The position numbers and the translations under genes were made by a program. Under the pieces are notes generated by a model, which worked only from the letters and a program-made list of their open reading frames with translations, did no database searches and was not told the origin of the DNA. This document shows positions 7,096 through 15,333 of a stretch of 64,000 nt of DNA, piece after piece (the stretch's first letter is position 1; every line of letters starts with the position of its first letter). Origin of the DNA: Nocardioidaceae bacterium (lineage in GTDB: Bacteria > Actinomycetota > Actinomycetes > Propionibacteriales > Nocardioidaceae); the NCBI GenBank assembly GCA_017744365.1, contig JAGIBL010000006.1, positions 62,001-126,000 of the forward strand. The letters are read 5' to 3'.

Positions 7096-9170
7096 GGCGC
7101 ACTCCAGGTGATGACGATGTTGTTGAACCGGTCGCGGTGGGCCCGCGCACCGGGAGGGACGAGCGTGGTGGCGTCCATGTCCTCGATGACCAGCGGCCCC
7201 TCGACGGACTCGCTGCCGAGGTCGGCCCGGCCGATGACCGGGGTGGTCACGGTCGTCTCGAACCGGCAGGCGCGGGTGCTCGCCGGCCGGTCGGCGTCGC
7301 CGGGCAGGTTGAGCACGTCCTCGACCGCGACCGAGGTCGGCACCCAGCCGCGCACCCGCAGGTTGACCAGCTCGACCAGGTCGTCGGTGCCGGCCCGGCC
7401 GTAGGTGCGGTCGTGCTCGGCGTGGAACCGCTCCCGGGTCCGGGCCATCAGCTCCTCGGTGAGCTCGCCGTCGGGCACCCGGACGCGCAGCTCGAAGCGC
7501 TGGCCGCGATAGCGCATGTCGACCATCCGGTCCACCACCGCGTCCGGCCCGAGCTCGGCGACCACGGTCGCGGCGAGCCGGTCGAACTCGGCGGCCACCG
7601 CGCTCACCTCGGCGAGCTCCGGCCGGTACGGCGTGAGCTCGTGCCGCTCGGTGTCGGCGACCAGCAGGCCGAGGCTGCTGAACAGGCCCGGGTAGACCGG
7701 CACCACCACGGTGGCGATGCCCAGCTCGCGGGCGAGCGCCGCCGCGTACAGCGGGCCGGCGCCTCCGAAGGCGACCATGGTGGCCTCGCGCGGGTCGCGG
7801 CCGCGCTCGCTGGTCACCGCCTTCACCGCGGTGGTCATGCTCGAGACCGCCACCTGGTAGGCGCCGCGGGCGGCGTCGAGCACCTCGGATCCCAGCCGTT
7901 CGGCGACGGGGCCGAGCGCCTTGGCCGCCAGGTCGGGGTGGATCGTCACGGTGCCGCCGGCGAGCGAGGTCTGGCTGAGGTAGCCGAGGGCCACGTTCGC
8001 GTCGGTCAGCGTGGGCAGCTCACCGCCGTGGCCGTAGCTGGCCGGGCCCGGCAGGGACCCCGCGCTGGTCGGCCCGACGTGCAGCGCACCGGCCGCGTCG
8101 ACCGCGATGATGCTGCCGCCGCCGGAGCCGACCTCGGCGATGTCGATCGAGGGCGCCCGCACCGGGTACCCGGCGCCGGAGGCGAGACCGCGGGCGATGT
8201 TCATGCCGCCGCCGACCTCGTAGTCGGCCGAGACGAACGGCTCCCCGTCCTCGATCAGGGACGCCTTCGCGGTGGTGCCGCCCATGTCGAAGGCGACCAC
8301 GGTCGAGAGCCCGATCATCCGGGCGAGCTTCTGCACCGCGGTGACACCGGCCGCGGGCCCGGACTCGATGATCTGCACCGGCCGCTCGGCGACCGCGGCG
8401 GCCTCCATCAGCCCGCCGCTGGACTGCATGACGAGCAGCGGGGCGGTCACCCGCTCGGCGCGCAGGCCCGCCTCCAGCCGGGTCAGGTAGCCGTGCACCG
8501 CGGGTCCGACGTACGCGTTGACCGCGGCGGTGCTGGTGCGCTCGTACTCCTGCAGCTGCGGCGAGACGTCCACCGAGGCGGTGACGTAGACGCCGGGCAG
8601 CTCCTCGCGCAGCAGGTCGGCGACCCGGCGCTCCTCGTCGGGGCGCAGGTAGGAGTTGAGCAGGCAGACCGCGACCGCGCCGATGCCGTCCGCGCGCAGC
8701 CGGGCCGCCAGCGCGCGCACCTCGTCCTCCGCGGCCGGCGGCGTCAGCCGGGCGTCGGCGGTGATCCGCTGGTCGAGCTCGTAGCGGTGCCGGCGCCGGG
8801 CCAGCGGCCGCGGCCGGGACCAGGACAGGTCGTAGAGCGCGGGCCGGCGCAGCCGCCCGATCTCCAGCACGTCGCGGAAGCCGCGGGTGGTGACGACGGC
8901 GGTCAGGGCGCCGTCCATCGACAGGATCGCGTTGGTCGCCACCGTGGTGCCGTGCAGCATCGCCACCACGGCCTCCGGCTCGACGTCGGCCGTCGCGAGC
9001 ACCGCCGTGGTCGCCGCGACCACGCCGGAGCCGTAGTCCGGCGGGGTGGAGGGGACCTTCATCGGGACGACCTCGCCGTCCGGCCCCAGGGCGATGACGT
9101 CGGTGAACGTGCCGCCGATGTCGGCGCCGACGCGCCAGCCGGTGGATCGCGGTTCGTGACTGCCAGGCAC
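7092..9170 (-). CDS. hyuA: Hydantoinase A / oxoprolinase family protein
   Basis: A 692-residue HyuA-family ATPase subunit. The ASKHA phosphate-binding loop is DIGGTFTDV near residue 20, and a second ATP motif is FDMGGTTAKASL. The start is GTG at 9170, chosen because AAGGAG sits six bases before it. The protein couples ATP hydrolysis to opening of a cyclic amide (hydantoin, 5-oxoproline) or, in relatives, to ketone carboxylation together with HyuB. Second gene of the leftward operon, 36 bp after the aminotransferase. Confidence 0.92.
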   Translation of the reverse strand: MPGSHEPRSTGWRVGADIGGTFTDVIALGPDGEVVPMKVPSTPPDYGSGVVAATTAVLATADVEPEAVVAMLHGTTVATNAILSMDGALTAVVTTRGFRDVLEIGRLRRPALYDLSWSRPRPLARRRHRYELDQRITADARLTPPAAEDEVRALAARLRADGIGAVAVCLLNSYLRPDEERRVADLLREELPGVYVTASVDVSPQLQEYERTSTAAVNAYVGPAVHGYLTRLEAGLRAERVTAPLLVMQSSGGLMEAAAVAERPVQIIESGPAAGVTAVQKLARMIGLSTVVAFDMGGTTAKASLIEDGEPFVSADYEVGGGMNIARGLASGAGYPVRAPSIDIAEVGSGGGSIIAVDAAGALHVGPTSAGSLPGPASYGHGGELPTLTDANVALGYLSQTSLAGGTVTIHPDLAAKALGPVAERLGSEVLDAARGAYQVAVSSMTTAVKAVTSERGRDPREATMVAFGGAGPLYAAALARELGIATVVVPVYPGLFSSLGLLVADTERHELTPYRPELAEVSAVAAEFDRLAATVVAELGPDAVVDRMVDMRYRGQRFELRVRVPDGELTEELMARTRERFHAEHDRTYGRAGTDDLVELVNLRVRGWVPTSVAVEDVLNLPGDADRPASTRACRFETTVTTPVIGRADLGSESVEGPLVIEDMDATTLVPPGARAHRDRFNNIVITWSAP

Positions 9171-9206
9171 GGGAATCTCCTTGGTGGGTTGCGGTGCGGG
9201 TGGGTG

Positions 9207-10370
9207 CTAGGACGCGCGGCTGGCCCGGGCCAGGCCGTCGACCAGCGCCCCGAGCACGTCGTCGTCGGCGCCGTAGACGAGCCGGACGTGGGTCTGGGGG
9301 GCGTGCAGGTCCGCGCCCCGGATGGCGGCGATGCCCTGCCGGAGCAGAGCCCGGTCGATGGCCTCCGGTGTCGCGCCGAGGCGGGCGCAGTCGACCAGCA
9401 GGAACGCGCCGGAGGCGGGACGCGCCGTGGTGGCGAGCCCGCTGGCCGCGATGCCGTCGCAGACCAGGTCGCGCTTGGCCTGGTACGTCGCCCGCGCCTC
9501 GTCGAGCCAGTCGCGGGGTCCGGTCAGCGCCGCGGCGGCCGCGGCCTGCGGCACGACGCCGCAGCACACCGCCTCCCACTGGAACCGCCGCTCGACCGCG
9601 TCCACGATCGCCGGCGGCGCCAGCACGTAGCCGACCCGCCAGCTCGCCAGCGCGTAGTACTTGCTGAGGCTGGTGACGGTGACCAGGTGCGGCCACCGGT
9701 CGGCCAGCGACTCGATCGGCGTGTACCGGCGGCCGTCGTAGGTGAAGTGCTGCCAGGACTCGTCGGAGACGACCAGCAGTCCGTGCCGGGCGGCGAGGTC
9801 GACGACGGCCTCCAGGGTGGCGGCGTCGGGCAGGTAGCCGGTCGGGTTGTTCGGGTTGCACAGCAGCAGCACCCGGGTGCGCGGGGTCACGGCCGCCTCC
9901 AGCGCCGCGACGTCGAGCGCCCAGCCGTCGGCCTCGTACGACGGCACGTGGACCGGGTGCGCGCCGGCCTGGCGGAGGAAGCCGTCGAAGAAGAACGTCG
10001 GTGTCGGCACGATCACCTCGTCGCCCGGCGCGAGCACGGTGCGCAGCACCAGCGACAGCCCCTGCATCGCGCCATGGGTGACCAGCAGCCGGCGCTCGGG
10101 GTCGACCTCCAGGCCGTCCCGCCCCAGCTCGGCGGCAAGCGCCGCGCGCAGCTCGGGCAGGCCGCGGGTGTCGCGGAGGTCGGGCCGGTCCAGCGCCGCG
10201 GCCGCGGCCCGGCGCACGTGCCCGGGCATCGGCAGCACCGGGGCGCCGACCAGCGGCAGCATGACGGTCCCGTCCTCCGCCGTGTGGCGGGCTCGCTCCC
10301 GGGTGGCCATCGCGCCCATCTCCGGCAGCGCGGTCGCGGCGGGGAGGGACCAGGCGGCTGTCGTCGGCAT
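9207..10370 (-). CDS. Class I/II PLP-dependent aminotransferase
   Basis: A 387-residue fold-type I aminotransferase. The nucleotide-like motifs NPNNPTGYL (PLP and substrate binding), the Asp and Tyr of VVSDESWQHFTY, the Schiff-base Lys in TSLSKYYALASWRVGY and the final Arg of THVRLVYG fit the aspartate aminotransferase superfamily. It is the first gene of the catabolic operon, with the divergent GntR gene 90 bp away. It probably deaminates an amino acid released by the later steps, or supplies a keto acid. Substrate not predictable. Confidence 0.88.
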   Translation of the reverse strand: MPTTAAWSLPAATALPEMGAMATRERARHTAEDGTVMLPLVGAPVLPMPGHVRRAAAAALDRPDLRDTRGLPELRAALAAELGRDGLEVDPERRLLVTHGAMQGLSLVLRTVLAPGDEVIVPTPTFFFDGFLRQAGAHPVHVPSYEADGWALDVAALEAAVTPRTRVLLLCNPNNPTGYLPDAATLEAVVDLAARHGLLVVSDESWQHFTYDGRRYTPIESLADRWPHLVTVTSLSKYYALASWRVGYVLAPPAIVDAVERRFQWEAVCCGVVPQAAAAAALTGPRDWLDEARATYQAKRDLVCDGIAASGLATTARPASGAFLLVDCARLGATPEAIDRALLRQGIAAIRGADLHAPQTHVRLVYGADDDVLGALVDGLARASRAS

Positions 10371-10387
10371 GGGAGCACCGTAACGCC

Positions 10388-10455
10388 TGAGATATCAGTG
10401 TGCAAGAGAAACATATTAAGCATCTGCCGTACCAACACCCCGTCCTGATATCCTC
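10388..10455. promoter_or_regulatory. Putative GntR operators, copies 2 and 3, in the divergent intergenic region
   Basis: TGAGATATCA lies at 10388-10397, an exact reverse complement of the site at 2330-2339. A second GATATC core (TGATATCCTC, 10446-10455) lies only 5 bp before the GTG of the GntR gene. The pair frames the intergenic region, so the regulator may control both itself and the operon beginning with the aminotransferase. Confidence 0.5.
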
Positions 10456-10460
10456 CGGCC

Positions 10461-11222
10461 GTGTCCTCTCCGCATCCCGCCGTGGCCGGCCTCACCCACG
10501 TCCCCGCCCTCTTCCTGGTCGGCGCCGAGGAGACCGGCGACCGCACCAGCCAGGCCTACCGGGCGATCCGGCGGCAGATCATCGACCTGACCCTGCCCCC
10601 GGGCAGCAGCTTCACCGAGTCCTCGCTCGCCCAGCAGTGGCAGATCAGCAAGACCCCGGTGCGCGAGGCGCTGGCCCGGCTGCGGCGCGACGGGCTGGTG
10701 AACGCGGTCCCCCGGGCCGGCTACGTGGTCAGCCCGGTCACCCTCGAGGACACCGACGACCTCTGCGGCCTGCGCACGCTGCTCTCCAGCGAGGCCGCCG
10801 CCGCGGCGGCCCGGTACGGCGCCGGCGTCGAGGCGCTCGACCACCTCGACGCCTTCGCCGCGGTGCCGTTCGCGCTCGCCCAGGGTGACGCCGGCATGGA
10901 GGAGTCGCTGCAGGCCGGCATCGGCCTGGAGGCGATCATCGCCAACGCCTGCGAGAACAACCGGCTCGGCAAGGCGATCGTGGACGTGCTCGACGAGCTC
11001 GAGCGGGTGCTGCGGATGGTGATGCTGATGGCCCCCGACGTGGCCAGCCCGCCCGGGGAGCTGCGCGCGATCGCCGAGCGGCTGCGCGAGCGCGACGAGG
11101 ACGGCGCCCGCGCCGCGATGAGCAAGCGCTGCGAGCGGGTCCGGCGCGACGTGCTCCAGGTGCTGGCCAAGAGCGCCTCGGTCAGCCGGGCGCCGATCCA
11201 GCTGCCGGTGGCTCCCGCCTAG
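10461..11222 (+). CDS. GntR/FadR-family transcriptional regulator
   Basis: A 253-residue regulator. The winged helix-turn-helix spans about residues 30-95, with the GntR hallmark ISKTPVREALARLRRDGLV. The C-terminal half is an all-alpha FCD-type ligand domain typical of FadR-group sensors. GTG start at 10461. It is divergent from the catabolic operon. The shared TGAGATATCA words at both the operon head and the transporter promoter are its likely operators; the ligand is probably the pathway substrate. Its TAG stop overlaps the stop of the convergent dehydratase gene. Confidence 0.9.
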   Translation: MSSPHPAVAGLTHVPALFLVGAEETGDRTSQAYRAIRRQIIDLTLPPGSSFTESSLAQQWQISKTPVREALARLRRDGLVNAVPRAGYVVSPVTLEDTDDLCGLRTLLSSEAAAAAARYGAGVEALDHLDAFAAVPFALAQGDAGMEESLQAGIGLEAIIANACENNRLGKAIVDVLDELERVLRMVMLMAPDVASPPGELRAIAERLRERDEDGARAAMSKRCERVRRDVLQVLAKSASVSRAPIQLPVAPA

Positions 11223-12142
11223 GCGAGGTCCGCCGGGTTCGTGTTGGCGCCGCAGAGCACGACCGCGACCCGCTCGCCGGGCGCGGGGGTGTAGGCACCC
11301 GAGGTCAGCGCCGCGTAGGCAGCCGCGGCCCCGTGCTCGACGGCGATCCGGTACTCCTCCCACAGCCGCCGCCGCGCCTCGGCGATGGCCTCGTCGGTCA
11401 CCAGCCGCGACACGACCCCGGTCCGGGTGGCCACCTCGAAGGCGATGTCGCCGACCCGGCGCGCGCCGAGCGAGTCGATGGCGATCCCGGAGACCGCCAC
11501 GTCGACCGGGTGCCCGGCCTCGAGTGCGGCGCCGACCGCGCGGGACGTCTCCGGCTCCACGGCGACCACGCGCGCCCGTCCCTCCAGGGCCGCGGCCACC
11601 CCGGCCATCAGCCCGCCGCCGCCGACCGCGACGAGCACGGTGTCGAGCTCTCCGCCGGTCTGGTCGAGCAGCTCGAGCCCCACCGTCCCGGCCCCGGCCA
11701 CGATCTCCGGCTGGTCGTAGGCGTGGCAGAGCACCGCCCCCGTCGCCGCGGCGTGCTCGACCGCGCCCTCGGCGGCGTGCGCGTACTCGGTGCCGCGCAG
11801 GATCACTCCCGCGCCGTAGCGACGCAGCTTGTCGGCCTTCACCGCCGGGGTGTTCTCCGGAACCACCACGGTCGCGGGGATCCCGGCCGCGCGGGCGGCG
11901 TAGGCGTTGCCCAGACCCGCGTTCCCGCCGGAGGCGACCACGATGCCGACGGCCGGGTCGAGCTCGCCGGCCTGCTGGGCGGCGAGGATCCGGTTGAACG
12001 CGCCGCGGGCCTTGAACGACCCGCCGTGCTGGAGGTACTCGAGCTTGAACCAGGTGCCGTCGTCGGTCTCGAGGACCGGCGTGCGCCGGACCCAGTCCTC
12101 GATCCGGGCGGCGGCGGCGAGGACGTCGTCACGGGTGACCAT
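11219..12142 (-). CDS. Threonine/serine dehydratase-like PLP enzyme
   Basis: A 307-residue fold-type II PLP enzyme. The PLP lysine is in GSFKARGAFN near residue 45; the Asn-containing loop SGGNAGLGNA and the glycine-rich phosphate loop AVGGGGLMAG follow. It lacks a C-terminal ACT regulatory domain, as in catabolic dehydratases or serine racemase-like enzymes. It may convert threonine or serine to the 2-keto acid and ammonia. ATG at 12142 is 17 bp after the icmF stop, so it may share the icmF transcript. Its TAG forms the palindrome CTAG with the stop of the convergent GntR gene. Confidence 0.87.
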   Translation of the reverse strand: MVTRDDVLAAAARIEDWVRRTPVLETDDGTWFKLEYLQHGGSFKARGAFNRILAAQQAGELDPAVGIVVASGGNAGLGNAYAARAAGIPATVVVPENTPAVKADKLRRYGAGVILRGTEYAHAAEGAVEHAAATGAVLCHAYDQPEIVAGAGTVGLELLDQTGGELDTVLVAVGGGGLMAGVAAALEGRARVVAVEPETSRAVGAALEAGHPVDVAVSGIAIDSLGARRVGDIAFEVATRTGVVSRLVTDEAIAEARRRLWEEYRIAVEHGAAAAYAALTSGAYTPAPGERVAVVLCGANTNPADLA

Positions 12143-12159
12143 GGGGAGAGCCTTCCTGC

Positions 12160-15100
12160 TCAGACGTTGCGGCGGTACTGGCCGCCGACCTCGAAGAACG
12201 CGTCGGTGACCTGCTGCAGCGAGCAGACCCGGGCGGCGTCCATGAGCACCGCGAAGACGTTCTCCCCCGAGACCGCGGCCTGCTGGAGCCGCTCGATCGC
12301 CACACTTGCCTCCTCGGCATGGGTGGCCTGGAACTCCTGGACGCGCTCGAGCTGGGAGGCCTTCTCCTGCTCGGTGGCGCGGGCCAGCTCGAGGGTCACC
12401 GGCTGCTCGGCGCCGTGCGGGTTGCGGAAGGTGTTCACGCCGATGATCGGCAGCGAGCCGTCGTGCTTGCGGTGCTCGTAGCGCATCGACTCGTCCTGGA
12501 TCCGGCCGCGCTGGTAGCCGGTCTCCATCGCGCCCAGCACACCGCCGCGCTCGTTGATCGCGTCGAACTCGGCGAGCACGGCCGCCTCCACCAGGTCGGT
12601 GAGCTCGTCGACGATGAACGAGCCCTGCAGGGGGTTCTCGTTCATCGCCAGGCCCCACTCGCGGTTGATGATGAGCTGGATCGCGAGCGCGCGCCGGACC
12701 GACTCCTCGCTCGGCGTGGTCACCGCCTCGTCGTAGGCGTTGGTGTGCAGCGAGTTGGCGTTGTCGTAGATCGCGATGAGCGCCTGCAACGTCGTACGGA
12801 TGTCGTTGAAGTCCATCTCCTGCGCGTGCAGCGAGCGGCCCGAGGTCTGCACGTGGTACTTCAGCTTCTGCGAGCGCTCGTTGGCGCCGTACTTCTCCTT
12901 CATCGCCACCGCCCAGATCCGCCGGGCCACCCGGCCGAGCACCGAGTACTCGGGGTCCATGCCGTTGGAGAAGAAGAAGGACAGGTTCGGCGCGAAGTCG
13001 TCGATGTCCATCCCGCGGGCCAGGTAGGCCTCGACGTAGGTGAAGCCGTTGGCCAGGGTGAAGGCGAGCTGGCTGATCGGGTTCGCCCCGGCCTCGGCGA
13101 TGTGGTAGCCGGAGATGGAGACCGAGTAGAAGTTGCGCACCTGGTGCGCGATGAACCACTCCTGGATGTCGGCCATCATCCGCAGGCTGAACTCGGTGGA
13201 GAACAGGCACGTGTTCTGGCCCTGGTCCTCCTTGAGGATGTCGGCCTGCACGGTGCCGCGCACGGTCCGCAGCGCCTCGGCCGGGTCGATCCCCTGCTCG
13301 CGGGCCTGGTCGATGACGGTGTTGAGGAAGAACGCCAGGATCGTCGGCGCCGGGCCGTTGATGGTCATGCTCACGCTGGTGCTCGGAGCGAGCAGGTCGA
13401 AGCCGTCGTACAGGGCCTTCATGTCCGCCAGCGTCGCCACGCTGACCCCGGAGGTGCCGACCTTGCCGTAGATGTCGGGGCGCAGGTCGGGGTCGCGGCC
13501 GTAGAGGGTGACCGAGTCGAAGGCCGTGGAGAGCCGGGTGGCCTCGGCGTCGGCGGAGAGCATCTTGAAGCGGCGGTTGGTGCGGAACGGGTCGCCCTCG
13601 CCGGCGAACATCCGGGCCGGGTCCTCGTTCTCGCGCTTGAAGGGAAAGACCCCGGCGGTGAAGGGGAAGCGACCGGGCAGGTTCTCGTTGCGCCAGAACC
13701 GCACGAGCTCACCGTGGTCGGCGTACGACGGGAGCGAGACCCGCGGGACCAGGGTGCCCGAGAGCGACTCGCGGCGCGGCTTCGCGGCGTACTCGGCGAC
13801 GACGCCGGGCCAGTCCTCGAGCTGCTGGCGCACCGCCGGGTCGAGCGCCGCGCGCGCCTCGGCGAGCTTGGCGGGGACGCCGCCCTGCTCGCCGGGGGCC
13901 AGCTCGGCGCTGACCTCGGCGAGCCGCTGGGCCCGGCGGGCCTGCTCGACCAGGGTCGCGGTGCGCGCGTGGTAGTCGCGGACGGTCGCGCCGATCTCGG
14001 CGAGGTAGCGGACCCGCTCGCCGGGGACGACCTGCCGGATGCCGGAGGAGTACCGCACGTCCGCGACCGGCAGCCGGCCCTCGCCGACGGGCATGCCGAG
14101 GCCGGCCAGCTCGCCGCGCAGGTACTGGTAGAGCGCGGTGACGCCGTCGTCGTTGAAGGTGGCCGCCGAGGTGCCGAAGACCGGCATCTCCTCGGGCTGC
14201 TGCCCGAAGGCCTCGCGGTTGCGGACCAGCTGGCGGGCCACGTCGCGCAGCGCGTCCTTGGCGCCGCGGCGCTCGAACTTGTTGATCGCGACCGCGTCGG
14301 CGAAGTCGAGCATGTCGATCTTCTCCAGCTGCGAGGCGGCGCCGAACTCCGGCGTCATCACGTACAGCGAGGTGTCGACGTACGGCACGATCGCGGCGTC
14401 GCCCTGGCCGATGCCCGGCGTCTCGACCACCACCAGGTCGAACCCGGCCGCCTTGACCACGGCGATCACGTCGGCGAGGTTCTCCGGCAGCTCGTGGGCG
14501 CCGCGGGTGGCCAGCGAGCGGAAGTAGATGCGGTCGCCGTCGAGGGAGTTCATCCGGATCCGGTCGCCGAGCAGCGCGCCGCCACCCTTGCGCCGGGTCG
14601 GGTCCACCGCGATGACGGCGATCCGGAGCTTGTCCTCCTGGTCGAGCCGGAACCGCCGGACCAGCTCGTCGGTCAGCGAGGACTTGCCCGAGCCGCCGGT
14701 CCCGGTGATCCCCAGCACCGGCGTACGACGAGAGTCCGCGGCCGCCCGCAGCCGGTCGAGGAGCTCGGCCGGCATCGAGCCCTGGTCGGCCCCCGTGATC
14801 GCCCGGGCGAGCGCGCCACGGTCGCCGGCGAGCACCGCCTCGGCCTGCACCGGGGCGAGGTCCCAGAGGTCCACGTCGCACTCGGCGACCACGCTGTTGA
14901 CCATCCCGGCCAGGCCCAGCCGCTGGCCGTCCTCCGGGGAGAAGATCCGCACGCCGCTGGTCGCGAGCCGCTCGATCTCCTCGGGCACGATCACCCCGCC
15001 CCCGCCACCGACGACCTTGACGTGCCCGGCCCCCCGCTCGCGCAGGGAGGCGACCAGGTACTCGAAGTACTCCACGTGCCCGCCCTGGTAGGACGAGACC

Positions 15101-15297
15101 GCCACACCCTGGACGTCCTCCTCCAGCGCGGCGTCGACCACCTCGGCGACCGAGCGGTTGTGCCCGAGGTGGATCACCTCGCAGCCCTGGCTCTGGAAGA
15201 TCCGCCGCATGATGTTGATCGAGGCGTCGTGCCCGTCGAAGAGCGCCGAGGCGGTGACCAGGCGGACGGGGTGGACGGGACGGTGCAGCTCGCTCAT
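12160..15297 (-). CDS. icmF: Fused isobutyryl-CoA mutase (IcmF)
   Basis: A 1045-residue adenosylcobalamin enzyme with the three-part IcmF order: an N-terminal B12-binding domain (about 1-140, base-off motif DGHDASI near 21), a MeaI-like G-protein chaperone domain (about 150-450, P-loop GTGGSGKSS near 200), and the TIM-barrel mutase domain (about 530-1045, including SISGYHIAEAGANP). It interconverts isobutyryl-CoA and n-butyryl-CoA; some members act on isovaleryl- or pivalyl-CoA. Neighbouring CoA transferase and enoyl-CoA hydratase genes fit branched acyl-CoA metabolism. The start at 15297 lacks a ribosome binding site but follows a well-placed -10 box, so it is probably leaderless. Confidence 0.95.
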   Translation of the reverse strand: MSELHRPVHPVRLVTASALFDGHDASINIMRRIFQSQGCEVIHLGHNRSVAEVVDAALEEDVQGVAVSSYQGGHVEYFEYLVASLRERGAGHVKVVGGGGGVIVPEEIERLATSGVRIFSPEDGQRLGLAGMVNSVVAECDVDLWDLAPVQAEAVLAGDRGALARAITGADQGSMPAELLDRLRAAADSRRTPVLGITGTGGSGKSSLTDELVRRFRLDQEDKLRIAVIAVDPTRRKGGGALLGDRIRMNSLDGDRIYFRSLATRGAHELPENLADVIAVVKAAGFDLVVVETPGIGQGDAAIVPYVDTSLYVMTPEFGAASQLEKIDMLDFADAVAINKFERRGAKDALRDVARQLVRNREAFGQQPEEMPVFGTSAATFNDDGVTALYQYLRGELAGLGMPVGEGRLPVADVRYSSGIRQVVPGERVRYLAEIGATVRDYHARTATLVEQARRAQRLAEVSAELAPGEQGGVPAKLAEARAALDPAVRQQLEDWPGVVAEYAAKPRRESLSGTLVPRVSLPSYADHGELVRFWRNENLPGRFPFTAGVFPFKRENEDPARMFAGEGDPFRTNRRFKMLSADAEATRLSTAFDSVTLYGRDPDLRPDIYGKVGTSGVSVATLADMKALYDGFDLLAPSTSVSMTINGPAPTILAFFLNTVIDQAREQGIDPAEALRTVRGTVQADILKEDQGQNTCLFSTEFSLRMMADIQEWFIAHQVRNFYSVSISGYHIAEAGANPISQLAFTLANGFTYVEAYLARGMDIDDFAPNLSFFFSNGMDPEYSVLGRVARRIWAVAMKEKYGANERSQKLKYHVQTSGRSLHAQEMDFNDIRTTLQALIAIYDNANSLHTNAYDEAVTTPSEESVRRALAIQLIINREWGLAMNENPLQGSFIVDELTDLVEAAVLAEFDAINERGGVLGAMETGYQRGRIQDESMRYEHRKHDGSLPIIGVNTFRNPHGAEQPVTLELARATEQEKASQLERVQEFQATHAEEASVAIERLQQAAVSGENVFAVLMDAARVCSLQQVTDAFFEVGGQYRRNV

Positions 15298-15304
15298 GGG
15301 CGAG

Positions 15305-15333
15305 ATACTAGGATGTCCAACTAAATTCGGGAA
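15305..15333 (-). promoter_or_regulatory. Leaderless-type promoter of icmF
   Basis: On the minus strand TAGTAT (15310-15305) ends seven bases before the ATG at 15297, which would put the start of transcription at or beside the start codon. A weak -35 (TTCCCG, 15333-15328) lies 17 bp upstream. No Shine-Dalgarno-like sequence precedes the ATG. It overlaps the last codons of the M20 peptidase gene. Confidence 0.5.

Noticed and set aside
7137-10448. A 1103-codon rightward open frame opposite hyuA and the aminotransferase
   Set aside because: It has Gly/Arg/His-rich noise without any domain and is the antisense shadow of two clear genes in high-GC DNA.
12319-15324. A 1001-codon rightward open frame opposite icmF
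   Set aside because: Antisense shadow of IcmF with no recognisable domain.
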